From positions 372,001-436,000 of the forward strand of contig JAHQRK010000023.1 of the NCBI GenBank assembly GCA_019828595.1: a DNA stretch of 64,000 nt. Direction: 5' to 3'. Each line of letters opens with the position of its first letter. The stretch's first letter is position 1. The position numbers and the translations under genes were made by a program. The notes under the pieces are model-generated. The model worked only from the letters and a program-made list of their open reading frames with translations, did no database searches and was not told the origin of the DNA. This document shows positions 10,966 to 22,600 of this stretch, one piece after another. Source of the DNA: Aphanomyces cochlioides. Its lineage: Eukaryota > Oomycota > Saprolegniomycetes > Saprolegniales > Verrucalvaceae.

Positions 10966-12949
10966 TTACGATTCCGTCGAGTCGAGTGACGATCCAGACG
11001 TTGGAAGGGAGGTAGGTTGAGAAGGAAGATGCGTGGCGGACGCGGCGGCGGTTGGCTGTTGCTTGGTCAATGGCAAAAGCATGCTCAGCGTCGGTGTCGC
11101 TTCTGGTTCGACTCCCGTATTCGCTCGCTGGGCATCAAAGGCGGCGAGTTGATTCTTGAGTTCTTCAATGTGTTGCAGAATGCCGCGTCGGTGGCCTTGC
11201 GAGTGGATGAGAACACACACCCGACGGTGATGCGATGACTCAGGTACCTTTTTTCACGTTCATCTCAATCAAGTCGCCTTCATCCATCGTCGCGACGCCT
11301 CGGAGCGTGTCAAAGCCGTCTTTTTCAAAATGTTCCGTGTACTCTCCAAGTTCCAATTGCTTCAGCCAGTTGCTGACGGAGAGAATATCTAGACGACGAC
11401 GCGCGTCATGAAGAGAGCAAGCCAACGATATCTACCTCGATTTTGAGATGACTGGACTTGACGTTGTTTGTCGACGACATCGTCGTCTGGACCTGCATAC
11501 TCGGCATTCCCTCGTTCCCAAGCCTACGCCGTCAACGACGTGAGATATCCTCCTTTGGATATTCGTCTCACTTGAAGACGAGATGCCAGTGCGCTATGAC
11601 CTGCTTCAAATGCACACCGCGATGGCGTTTTGTTGGTCTACATCCAGTCAAGTCAAGTCGCCGGCACACAACTTGTTACCAAAGTTGGGCGCTGCAACGC
11701 CATGGGATCTCGCGTATGCTTGATCAGCCACAAGGCACAATCTTTATGGCCTCCTAACGCCGCCCAATGCAAGACATTTCGACCAAACTACAACCTCTGT
11801 CACGAGACAACCAAAAGGAGCAACAACCTTGTCGACATCCGTCCAAATGTCAAAGCTCTCGGCGAGAATGCGCAGTGTGGACAAATGACCTGATCCAGCA
11901 GCCCAATGCATGGCATTTTTGCCATTCTAGTCATGCAAGTTGAGAGATTCCACCATCGATTCGACGTGGAACAAACCTTATCCTTGAGAAAACGAAGGGG
12001 ATACTGGCCATTGACTTCGAGAATCACGCGCTTGATCTCTTCGTCATTGCCATCTTCAGCAGCATGGACGAATTTCTACCACGACCGACGGATTAACTCA
12101 AGATGCGACGTCGATACCTGAGAAATATCAAACCAGGACTTGAGGAATTGCATGCAGCGCGTCTTGTGCTTGTCCTTGGCAAGCTGGAAGGCCGTTCGAT
12201 TATCCTACGTGGCAACCAGAGTGAGGAAGATCGGCAAGATAGGATGCACAGACGTAGCTCGTCACGTGAATGTCAATGCCTGCCATACACAAGTATTGCA
12301 CGACTTCTTTTCGACCTTTCGAAGCAGCCCAATGCAAACAAGTGCCGCCATACTATATACACTCATGACAACAACGCGCATGATGGAGATAGAGACCTCA
12401 TCGATCGAGTTGATGTCAATCGGGTGTTCCCATTCCTCGACTAGAAACTTGACGACGTCTAAATGTCCATTCAAAGCCGCAGCAATGTGCGGCGTTCGTC
12501 CAAACTAGAAGAGACAAACATGAGACCGATGAGAGAATACGGGGAGTACTTTATCCTTGAGGTCGAGAGGAATGCCGTGTTCCACGAGAGCTTGCACAAC
12601 TTCCAAGTGGCCATAGAACGCTGCGTAATGGAGTGCAGTTTGTCCGCTCTACACACACGCGTCAGAACTTGCTGGAATAGTTCCACCATACGTCATCGAC
12701 GGCCGGTTTCATGTCGGGAACACTCAAGAGCCATTCGACGACTTCCAACTGGCCGGAAGCTGCCGCTGCGTGCAGTGGCGTGCATCCGTTCTATACACAC
12801 CTCAAATCCTGCCCTCGGAGAATAGGGCAACGAACCTGGTTTCTGTAGTTGACATCCACGAAGATTTCCTTGACCAAGTAGATGACTTCCTGAAGCTTTC
12901 CTCGATGCGCCTTGCGGATCAATATGTCGCCTGGTGTGTACCGCATCAT
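10966..12949 (-). CDS. Ankyrin-repeat protein with a C-terminal SAM domain
   Basis: A multi-exon gene read right to left. The first in-frame ATGs are at 12949/12946 (MMRYTPGDILIRKAHRGK); an upstream exon cannot be excluded because an AG acceptor lies just 5'. Ankyrin units follow: NGCTPLHAAAASGQLEVVEW, GQTALHYAAFYGHLEVVQAL, NGHLDVVKFLVEEW, GGTCLHWAASKGRKEVVQYL, then NAMHWAAG and NVLHWAALGGHKDCALWL. A SAM domain lies at 11240-11400 (SVSNWLKQLELGEYTEHF), and a splice from KKG to HRRGILQHIEELKNQL gives a short coiled coil and a Pro/Ser/Thr tail ending at 10966. About ten introns of 30-50 bases are needed. Such proteins are scaffolds; no substrate can be named. Its 3' end has decayed copies at 9296-9925. 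Confidence 0.8.
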
Positions 12950-13719
12950 CGGGGTCCGACTCTGCTTCCTGGTAAATGCAGTGTGTGCAATATAATCTTT
13001 CACAAGTCATTTGTCAAGCTAAATCTATGTTCAAGAAGAACTCGAACATATACAATCTTGACGTATATTTAATATCAAAGGTTATCGAAAGGGCGTATTG
13101 AACGTCTATGCTCTGGGTGAATCACAGTGCAAATCACCTTGCATTGCTTTCCACCGACCTTGCCGTTTCTTGAAGGACCCAAACGTCCTATATGTAGCGA
13201 GGGCCGTTGTCTTCAAGATGAATTTCCAGCGAGCACAAGATATCAGGTTAGAAAGGTCGCAATATAGACTGTGGCTCTTTATTCAATTTTCTAAACATAT
13301 AAATTTCTAAGGATATAATTTTATACAGGCTAACTGGAGTTTCTGCCATTGCGCAGTGTTGACAACATGGAACCGTGGGTTCTTCACGGAATGCTGTCTC
13401 TTATAGCCTTGGCCCATCTCACTTTAAAGTTCGTCGAGATTGGGCTTCATACAAGGCTGTAAATGCTCGGTTTTCATGATACACATATCTCTCTCCACAC
13501 ACTTAACCTGGTTTTAGTGACATATGTCATTATTATTTCAGTTTAGAAAGGTTTTCGTTTGGAGTAATTACGTGAAAATGTCATTAAAATCAGGGAGTAC
13601 TTTAGTAGTGCATTCTATGCCAAATTGCATACAAATTCCAAGTAATTAGACCGTGCTGGTAACCTTGTGATGTATTTTCCCGTTTCAATTTCGACAGAGT
13701 TGGCGCGCAAACGGCAACG
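12950..13719. other. Intergenic region with a 12-base palindrome
   Basis: No convincing gene. Short plus-strand frames (e.g. 13098-13310) lack family features. The perfect palindrome TGACATATGTCA lies at 13518-13529, about 190 bases upstream of the first leucine-rich-repeat gene. Palindromes with the same GTGACAT/ATGTCAC half-sites occur upstream of the next leucine-rich-repeat gene. Confidence 0.5.
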
Positions 13720-15975
13720 ATGCGACTGGATGCAATGCCGCCGCTTGTCTGGGACGTCCACTGCGTGTCGCTCTTGACCCTCTCGGAAGTCATGGCAATT
13801 TCGGCTCTGAATCACTCGTTCCATTCGCTCATGCACGAGGCTGTGTCGCTGTATCATCATGTCGAGCTTAATACGTCGATCGATGACCTCGGCAAGATTC
13901 TCCAAGTTTGGCACAACCTCCGACGTGTAACCTTCAAGCCATTCTTTCGCCGTGATACGCTTCACAATGGAGAATCTATCTACAATCACCTTGAAGAGGT
14001 AGACTCGACCTCGAACAGTCTGCACAATATGAAATGCGTTAGAATCGATCTCAAGCTGAAGAACCAGAGCCAGAAGTCGAACCTGACGAACTTCCTGATG
14101 CAAGACACATTCTTCATTTGTACGATGTGCTTTCTGTCCAGCTTCAGAAGATCGCATGGCGCTTGCACGCACTGGACCTGAGTGGTCTGCATGGCTTTCG
14201 ACTCTTTCCCGGTACTTTGAACTCGTTGTTCGTGATTTGAACTGGAAACCAGGCATTGATCACGTAAAACATCTCAATCTTAGCGGCTCTTCGGGAATCG
14301 TTGGCTTGGATCGCCTTGCGTCCCTCAACTCGATCGACTTGAGCTATTGCCATGACTTGAGGGACGTCAGCCCACTTCACAACATCGTAAGAAACCTGTC
14401 TGAAGTCTATTCATCATTTCCTTAGTCCCATGTCGATCTCAGCTATTGCCATGGTGTGTACGACATAAAACCGCTCCGAAATGCTTCTTCTGTCTACCTT
14501 AACATGTGCAAAAATATCACGTAAGTACCAAAAGTCACTTCTTTTCTCATCGAGCACATCATTTAGACAAGTTTATCCATTGCAAAATGTACATACAGTG
14601 AGTCTTCGCAATTGCGTAGGCGTCCGAGATGTTTCATCCCTTGGCAATGTACACACATTGATCTTGAGTGGCTGCAAAAACGTCCGGGACGTCAGTCAGC
14701 TCACAAATGTCCACACGTTGCATCTGAGGTGCTGCCCAAGCATTCAATTCAACTCAAATTGTGTGTAGTGGATTGGATATTGACGAGGTAAGTACTTTGG
14801 GGAACTGCTTTGAGCTTGTTTTGCGTAAATGCCATCGAATTCAAGATGTGTCAGCTCTTGGTATGCTGTTGTTCATTCTCGTTCATGCTCATTTTCCCAA
14901 AGGTGGCGTACACACTCTGGATTTAAGTGGCTGTAGCTCCTTGGAAGATGTTTCCATGTTGGGCGGAGTTCATTCCCTTAATATCTCGTCGTGTACGCTC
15001 ACAGAGGCCGCTCTCTTCCAATTTTCATGCAATTCTTTCGTAGGTAAGCTCATTCACGACGTCTCGGCTCTCCTCCAAGTCGTAAATCTCAATTTGAGCA
15101 ATTCCGACACCCTTGTCAATGTCAATGTTCTCGGTCAAGGCTCGATTCAGGATTTGAACCTTTCCAATTGTCGTGCTGTCTCTGATATCTCAGCTCTTGG
15201 TCGTATTCCAAACCTCAACATCAGTCGTTGCCAAAACATTTTGTCGCTGCAAGGTTTGAGCTGCGTCAAAAAGCTCGACATGAGCTTTTGTCGACAGATC
15301 GCAGATCTATCTCCGCTCAAAAATATTCAAGTGACTCGCTGTCTTCTCTTCGATCTCATCTCTCCATATAGGAAATCAATGCATACCGATGCCCTTTGAT
15401 CTCCAACGTTCAACCCCTTGCTCGTGCTACCAAAGTCAATTTGAGCTGCTGTCCGCTCATTCAAGATGTGTCACCATTAGCTCAATGCCAGTACGTCGAT
15501 TTGCGTTTCTGTGACGCCCTTGTCAATGTTTCCCCCTTAAATCGAGTTCGCATTCTCAAACTCGCCGGATGCCAACAGCTGAGTGACGTCAACGGTCTGA
15601 CCTCAGTCTACGAGCTGGATTTGAGCTACTGTCATGGCATTTGCAATGTAGATGGACTTGCAAACGTCCATACGCTCAGTCTAAGAAATTGCTCTGGCGT
15701 TGAGGATGTGTCGAAGCTTGGGCGTGCCCACTTGCTCGACTTGAGCGGATGTGAAATGGTAGATCCGTGCCAAAAATCCACTTTCATCACTTGCTTTTTA
15801 GGTGAGCGATGTGAATGCCCTTGGCGGCGTGACCAAGCTCAATCTAAGTGACTGCCAAAATGTTCGAGACGTCAGCATGCTCCATAATGTGCGCTATTTG
15901 GATCTGCGCTTTTGCAAATCCGTGCGAGATATCGACTTACTTCGTAAACACTCATCGGGCACCATCCATGCGTAG
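13720..15975 (+). CDS. Cysteine-containing leucine-rich-repeat protein with F-box-like N-terminus
   Basis: ATG 13720 opens MRLDAMPPLVWDVHCVSLLT followed by an F-box-like helical region (VMAISALNHSFHSLMHEAVS); that assignment is tentative. From about 14260 to the end there are some twenty LRR units of 22-24 residues with the pattern LxLSxCxxLxDVSxLxxVH, e.g. HTLDLSGCSSLEDVSMLGGV and YELDLSYCHGICNVDGLANV. Short introns such as those ending before 14427, 14568 and 15802 join the exons, and the last exon ends in SSGTIHA at TAG 15973-15975. The repeat type resembles LRR_CC/ribonuclease-inhibitor-like arrays of substrate adaptors. If the F-box is real, the product would be an SCF ubiquitin-ligase receptor. 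No signal peptide or membrane span is visible. Confidence 0.78.
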
Positions 15976-16347
15976 ACCAACATCCGCAAACATCGTCAGA
16001 TCAAGGTATTTCTGCCCATGACTAGCAATAAATCTCACGACAACTGCAGATTCGACAGATAGACCAATGCATCAAGGCTTCAGTACCTTGAATATCGTTG
16101 GGTTGATGGCATCCTTGACTGTAAAGCCTTATATACTCTCCAAGTTGTCGTGAAACGTGTCACTTGACCTCGACCTTATAGTGACATGTCACTTGACTGT
16201 GTAAGAAATAGTGACATATTAGTGACTATACTTTAACCAAATGAAACTTCAAGCCGGTCAAAATAGCTGGAAGTGGACGACAGGCATTTGATTGGTCCGT
16301 TTCTTTTTCGATCTTTTCTGGTCATTTTGAAGTTTGCGCGCGAGAAA
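15976..16347. promoter_or_regulatory. Intergenic region with repeated GTGACAT palindromic motifs
   Basis: Upstream of the second leucine-rich-repeat gene, the perfect 14-base palindrome AGTGACATGTCACT lies at 16180-16193. It is flanked by further half-sites (GTGTCACTTGAC before it; AGTGACATATTAGTGACT after it, near 16209-16226). No gene is visible. A binding site for a dimeric regulator is an inference. Confidence 0.4.
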
Positions 16348-18663
16348 ATGGACGTTCTCGGTGGAAGCAACGGCGACTGCAGCGGTGGTGGAAGTGTCGA
16401 GTTTATCTCAGATGGATCGATCTGCCGCGTGACAAATCTCGTACGCTTAGTGTCTGTGCGATCGTCGTCATGAATCTACGTAGTCTCATACAACTGTCGC
16501 ATCGATCCTAAAGGCAATATCAGTGAGGGATGCCCCGCCTTTCCATACGCTAGAGCTTTGCCACGGAGATCTCGATCAATACGCAATGGAAAAACTGACG
16601 CAAATGTTTGTGTGTACGTTTGTCTTTGAGACTCTGAAAGTTGAGTATCACGTGAATTATAGCCATGCACAGCAGTACCATCACAACTGTCAAGCTCGCG
16701 AACTGCCCATTGTCCGAAGGAATCATGACAGTTCTCGTCCGTTGCTTTAAAGAAACTAAGCACTTGCAACATATTGTCCTCGACAGGTTTGGAGTTCCAC
16801 TTGGCCATCGATCTCATTATGTAGTTGTCGAGATGTGAGTATGACATCGCTCATGGCACTCGCTGCTTTAATTCCCCATGTTGAAATTCTCGAGCTACCA
16901 TCATGCAGACTGCCCCGACAAGGTTCTCCATTTTCAACGGCATCGTGAATTCACACGAATCACTAGCGGGATTGATTCTAAGTCAAGCATTGCAATCCTG
17001 TGCTCATTTGCAGACGCTCGTTCTGCGCAACAATGCGCTTGGGGACGGTGGTGCACGGGCCATTGCAGATGCTTTCCTTCCCAAGAAGACAAGACAACAC
17101 AGGTACGTAGTTAATAGAAAGTTGTATTTGGTTAAATGTGTTTATAGCTGTGAAAGCGAAAACGAAGGTCGTTGGGTCTTGAATACTTTGGATCTCAGTG
17201 GCAATGGGATCTCCAACGTTGGATTTGCATGTATTCTAGCAACTTGTGTGTGCCACCTGCGTGTTAGCCACAACAAAATCACGTAGTAGCATACAATGTT
17301 CAGTGTGGCTAACCATGAAGCTAGTTCGATCCAAGATGTCGCTACAGCGCGACACCTTAACACCCTGGACATTTCATTCAATCCAATTTCGCATGATGGC
17401 TTTGATTCCATGGCACGAGTTCTTTCTTCATCTCATCTCAGTCGGCTGACATCTTTAAACATCGAGGTAAGAGGTCGTGGATGTGCTTCTAACTCATTCT
17501 GCATAGAACTGCAGGATTACTGTTGACGGACTGAATGCAATCAAAGAAGCCATCCGTGCGAACCCCGACACCAAGATGAGAGAGATTCGTCTGGGCGAAG
17601 ACAATTCAATTGAGGATCCAAAAACTCGGATCGTTTTAACAGAACTGCTGGTATGCCCCGAGAAAAACCCTTATGAATTGTGCTATTACAGAAATGCGTG
17701 AGCCATGTTGCCCCTCAAATCGAGTGCATAATATCCCCAACTGTCGTTCCACAGCAAACACCACGGGAAGTTGCTTCATCGGGATCAACGATGGTATGAT
17801 TGCCAGTCGAAGTAATTACTCAAGATGCAACCAGACACCAAGATCTCCTCATTCAAGCAGCAGCACTCAAAGTGAGGATATGGACGAAGACAATCAGTCG
17901 ACGACTGATCAGCTTACGACAAGTATTAATGCTGCCATCGAAACAAAATTTGGACGCATAGTTCACCAACTTTCACAGCAACAACAGAACCAAGTCAGTA
18001 CAAACCACCAAGCGTGAATTGAATTGTCCACAGAACGATGACGCCGTGCATCATCTTACGGGTAAAGTTAAAGGTCTTGAGCTATCGATTCCTCGGCTCG
18101 AGGTGCGGCAACCTCGCCTGCACGTGATCAGTAATTTCATTTAGAGCCGTCTGGATGGTCTCTCTGACAGAGTTGCTATTCAAGCCGCTCAACTGCCTGG
18201 TATACAAGCAGGTATGACCGAAAGGGATGAAGAATGCAAACCTTTCAATAGAGGTGGCCAAGCTCTCAGCCATTAGCCAGCATGATCAGCGACGCGAAGG
18301 AAGTGCGTTGAGTGAGTAAAGACGACGTTTGCAATTGTCATGCCCAAAGTTAGACTTGCTGGATCAAGGAAATGTCAAGGACGACGTAGAGGATATTCAC
18401 ATGGATCTCGCAAAGTGGAAGACTGAGATGGAAGTCGCACAACGCCATCAATTTCGGCAGTGGCAGGTTCGCCCATCTACTGTCCAATTCGTGACAACTG
18501 TCCACAGAAATATATCGATGAAGACCGCGCACAACTGCTCATGCGTATGAATGAGCTCGAAAGCAAAGTTGTCTCGTTGGAAAACTTTGTCAAAGCCGAG
18601 CAGCAAGCCAGTCTCCTAGCTCTAGAGGCGATTTCAAGTGCAATAGGGCATCAACAGCACTAA
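16348..18663 (+). CDS. Leucine-rich-repeat (RNI-like) protein with C-terminal coiled coil
   Basis: ATG 16348 opens MDVLGGSNGDCSGGGSVEFI, spliced over a 43-base intron. The body has ribonuclease-inhibitor-type LRRs with consensus LxTLxLxxNxIxxxGxxxIA: LQTLVLRNNALGDGGARAIA, LNTLDLSGNGISNVGFACIL, LNTLDISFNPISHDGFDSMA and NCRITVDGLNAIKEAIRANP. After about 17650 come Ser/Gln-rich exons and a coiled-coil C-terminus (AQLLMRMNELESKVVSLENF, then EQQASLLALEAIS) ending at TAA 18661-18663. About ten short introns are needed, and the exon chain between 17700 and 18480 is the least certain part. The repeat class differs from the upstream LRR gene, so the two are not a simple tandem duplication. The function is not recognised; a cytoplasmic scaffold is plausible. 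Confidence 0.72.
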
Positions 18664-18761
18664 TAAAGACGAACAAGAAAGATTTGTGGTGGCACGTCTT
18701 GCATTAGCAATTCCTACTACCGAGTTGGATCGCATCCAACATTGAAGCACAACGATGCTGT

Positions 18762-19061
18762 TTATCTGGCACGTTGGCGCATCTTTCGGCGCTTGCGACG
18801 AAGGCGACGCATGCGCTTCTTGCGCCACTTGGCACGCATACCACCGGCCAAGTCAAACGTGACCTTCAACGTGTCGGCTTCGACGACGTTGTAGTCCGAG
18901 AGCAAGGCGGCTCCGTTCATGGTCTTGCCGGCGCACACTAAGCGGAAGTTTTGGATGAACTCCAAGTTTTCCACTTGAGCAGCCACGGACGCGACAGTCG
19001 CATCGTTGGCAACGTTCAGGTTCAGGGTGCGACCACCCAACGCATCTACAAAGATCTGCAT
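18762..19061 (-). CDS. Ubiquitin-like domain fused to ribosomal protein eL41
   Basis: An intronless 99-residue protein from ATG 19061 to TAA 18762-18764. Residues 1-74 are a diverged ubiquitin fold starting MQIFVDALGGRTLNLNV, with LVCAGK, LLSDYNVVEADTLKV and a terminal GG. Residues 75-99 are MRAKWRKKRMRRLRRKRR plus KMRQRAR, matching the 25-residue eL41 (RPL41) essentially along its full length. The Gly-Gly/Met boundary is exactly where deubiquitinases cut ubiquitin-ribosomal fusions. Known ribosomal fusions carry eS31 or eL40 behind ubiquitin, and eS30 behind the ubiquitin-like FUBI; here the partner is eL41. The Ubl is closer to FUBI-like divergence than to true ubiquitin. Expected role: chaperoned delivery of eL41 to the large ribosomal subunit with release of a free Ubl. 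Confidence 0.92.
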   Translation of the reverse strand: MQIFVDALGGRTLNLNVANDATVASVAAQVENLEFIQNFRLVCAGKTMNGAALLSDYNVVEADTLKVTFDLAGGMRAKWRKKRMRRLRRKRRKMRQRAR

Positions 19062-19189
19062 TGTTCCCTTCTGGATGCTGCAAATGCTACAAAGTTCATC
19101 CCATGAGCCCTTCGTCCTTTCATAGTCACGTACCCAAACGAGTGTTTAGCAGAGCAATCAGCAGAAAGTGACTCGATGTGTTCAAAAAT

Positions 19190-19440
19190 TTCATCCAAAT
19201 TATATATAGAAAGGTTACCCACAGAAGAAACACATCAGTATGAACAAAATCCGCATATAAGATTTTCATACTCATGTTTATAGTGATAAAAGAGCATACT
19301 TGCTGACCAGTTATTTTTATTCAATTTATATACTTCTAGCTTACCCACTCACTAAATTTGACCTTTTTTCAAAATCCGCATATGGGGATTTTGTATCAAC
19401 ATTATAATAAATAAAACGCTCAACGTGCCAACCAGTTATT
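19190..19440. repeat. Imperfect tandem duplication of about 125 bp in intergenic DNA
   Basis: Two successive copies, about 19193-19317 and 19320-19440, share a TTATATA-rich start, GGTTACCCAC/GCTTACCCAC, CAAAATCCGCATAT and CCAGTTATTTT in the same order. The rest of the 19062-19679 gap shows no gene. It lies between the Ubl-eL41 gene start and the 3' end of the SAC3/GANP gene. Confidence 0.65.
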
Positions 19441-19679
19441 TTGCAGAACATGCAGATATTGCATGATTGGCTTTTAGGCGATGTTGAACACGAGTCAAAA
19501 TAAGCTCAGTGCCACCATTTGACGTGGCTGCAGTCCAGCCAGTGATGCTTGAAGTCACGGCAGTATGCTCAAGACAAAGGATGTAGGAGGAATTGTATTA
19601 TATTATATCAAGTCTGGAATACTCGATGTGTTCGATTTCAATGACTTGACCTTGGACTACATACGAACCAACGAGATCG

Positions 19680-22600
19680 TTAATTCGACAGCATATCTTC
19701 CAACATGGCGACGAATTTTGTCCGCTTGATGCGTTCTTGCTCGAGTTGATTCTTGATGCGTTTCGCTCTTGCTTGTTTCTTCCACTTTGCTTGGAGCCCT
19801 TCCCGAGTCGCAAATTGCTCGGACGATGACGGAGCTGACGATGGCAATGACAGACTTGAAGCACTTTCAAGTGCCGGTTTGTGTTGAGATGGTGCGTTGG
19901 GAATTGATGTCAATTCCGTCGGCGCAATGGATCGCAAAAGCTGATGGAGCTCGGCAATCCAAGTTGCAGGGAGAGCAACTGTTGCAGAATCCAGGTTCAA
20001 ACTGTCCAGCACAACACCATACACAGCGGCAACAATCGATTTGAACGGCGACGATTCACTCTGCCACGCGTCTTCCACAACTCGCAGGCATAATTCTCGA
20101 CGGGCTGTTTCGAGCGATAATTGATTGAGCCACGCAACGCTGCTTTGACCGCTTTCTTTCAACGGCAGTGGAATTTGTTGATTCAACGATTGAATTAAAG
20201 GCACAGCCGACGTATCAGTCGCTCGCACGAGGTGTTCAAGCGTCTCAAGTGCTTCTTTGACGTGCATGGCAACGTCTGCCAGCGTCGACGCTTCGTTGCT
20301 GCACTGGTATAGCGTCAAATGCACCACGTCGTCAATAATTTCTCGAAGATTGACAAGGGTGACGGGGAAAAGCACAGCATGGCGACTCAGTATCGCCAAA
20401 AGGGCATCGATAGCATTGGCAGCCTTGTCCCAGTCGCAGGTTTGAATCGATGCGATGTGAGCATTGTCCGGAAATGCCTTGGTTGAGTTGCGGATTTGCT
20501 GATCGGTCACATTGGTCGTTATACAGATGAAGTGGAGATCAATACGATGGTCCACGGATGCCAATTTTGCAGCCAATTGTGCCGCAAATGCGTCAACTTC
20601 TTGGACATGCCGAGCAATGAGAGGGCACCAGAGACAATGAACTTTCGTAAACTGGTCCTTGTAAAAGTCAAAGACAACAGTTTGGAGCCCCATGGCAAGG
20701 CGATGGGTTGAAAAATCGTTTTCGATGCCACATTTGGCCAAGAGCCAATCGCTTGCTCGATCTTGGGCGAGCGAAACAAGACCAATCGAGTAGGTCAAGA
20801 CTGAAGTCGTAGGATACCGAGCACAAAGTCCTTTTGCTGCAATCGAAAGGTCCAACGGTGAAAAGAGATGGTCTTGGAGCTCTACCCAGGTTGATTGAGC
20901 CCGCGAAGTAACTTCTGCGTCCAACACAGTCCACTGTGGAATGACTCTTGCGACGGAACAAAGCGCGGAAGGCAGCATGGGTTTGTTCGTATGGTTCGTG
21001 TGGTGGGAAGCATCTTCAGCAACAAATTCAGCATTTGCAGGTTGGCTAGACAAGAGAGATTCAGGACAAAATGAAGATGTTGAGCGTACCGAGGTTGTTG
21101 TTGACGCAAGACATAGCGACGCCACAGTGCAAATCGGAGCTTCTTAATTGCAAACGCTTGTTCAGCTTTCTCTTTTGCCCGTTCCGCAGTATCGAAGGCT
21201 TCTTTGCGAGCATTGACATTTTCATGCTCTTCAAAATTGATGCGTATCCATGTAGCTCCAAATTTGACAATTGCTTGCTTCTTGAGCTCTTCATCGCGTT
21301 TCTTCTGAGCTTCAGCGCGTGCTTCTTCTTCAAGCGTTTGTTTTCGTTCAAGCTCGTCACGCTTTTGTCGCGCAATTGCTTCTTTCTTTTTGCGTTCGAT
21401 CTCTTCAAGGCGTTGTTTTCGCTCATGTTCTTCCTGTTCCTTCTTCTTTTTCTCGGCTTCAACTCGCTCGTTTTGTTCTTGGAGTCTCTTTTTGGTCGCT
21501 TCCTCCTCAGCCTTTTTACGTGCCGCCTCTTGGGCAGCCAATTCTGCCGCTCTTTCAGCAGCTTCTGCAGCAGCTTTTTCTTGTTCGTCTTCCACTTTTA
21601 TGTCTTTGACTGGTGATTCAGTGTCAACTGGTTTCTCGGCAGGCTTGGTCGATTTCAGCTTTTCCTTTTCAGCAATTTGCTTGAGCAGCTCAGCTTTGGC
21701 TTGTGCAATTTTCTGCTGCTTTAGCTCAATGTCGCTGAGGATTTTTAAACGCGACGATGACGAAGCTGCGGGCACTTGTGCTGGCGATCTTGGCACTTTT
21801 TCCAACGGTTTGTTGACTTTTGGTTGTTGGAATACCGGTTTTGGGGCTGTTTTATTTGCACTTCCGTCTGCTGACTCAAAATTGGAAAAGGGGTCTTCAT
21901 ATGGAGGTCTATCTGGGTACAATCGTTCACGCTCCCTTGTTTCTTCCAGTAAAATTTGACGGCTCAGCAGCGGATAGTCTTCTTCTTCATACTCGGTCGC
22001 ACCACGACAGACATCGCGTCGAAGCCAGTCTTGTTGTTTTGCAAATACATATCGGTAGGAACACGTGACTGGAATGCGTTGGTTTGCCATACGCAACTCG
22101 ACATCAGTCTCAAAGGTATCAGAGCCAAATACAACGGCGTGGCCATCCACGGGTAGATTATGATGCTGGCAAATTTGTGCGGCTTGGTCGACATCCTCAA
22201 AGCAAAGTAAATCCGTGAGTAGGTCTAATGGATACGGCTGACGGTAGACGCGATTCATGCATTCTAATGCATCTGAGCGGACTGTTGGAAAATATCGATG
22301 CAGTAGACAAGATTGAAGGAATGTGGCTTGTTGCACGAGGCGGAAAAACGTCACGTAGTCATTCGTATGTCGCGCGACGAATGCATCCATTGCAAATTGG
22401 ACAAAATGGTGGGCCATCACATCAGGCGGCAATCTCTTCGTGTATTTAAGCACATCAGCTGCTTTGTCCTTGTCGAGGTGGAGCAAGATAAAATACCCAG
22501 CGAATTCAGGTTCAAATGGACTTGTTTCGTCTCCACGAAGGCGAGCATCATCGTAGAAATCTTGCAAACTCTTCATCGTCTAAAAAAACAAGTGAGAAAA

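Noticed and set aside
13615..14256. Minus-strand 213-residue frame
   Set aside because: It is antisense to the first exons of the leucine-rich-repeat gene and lacks recognisable features.
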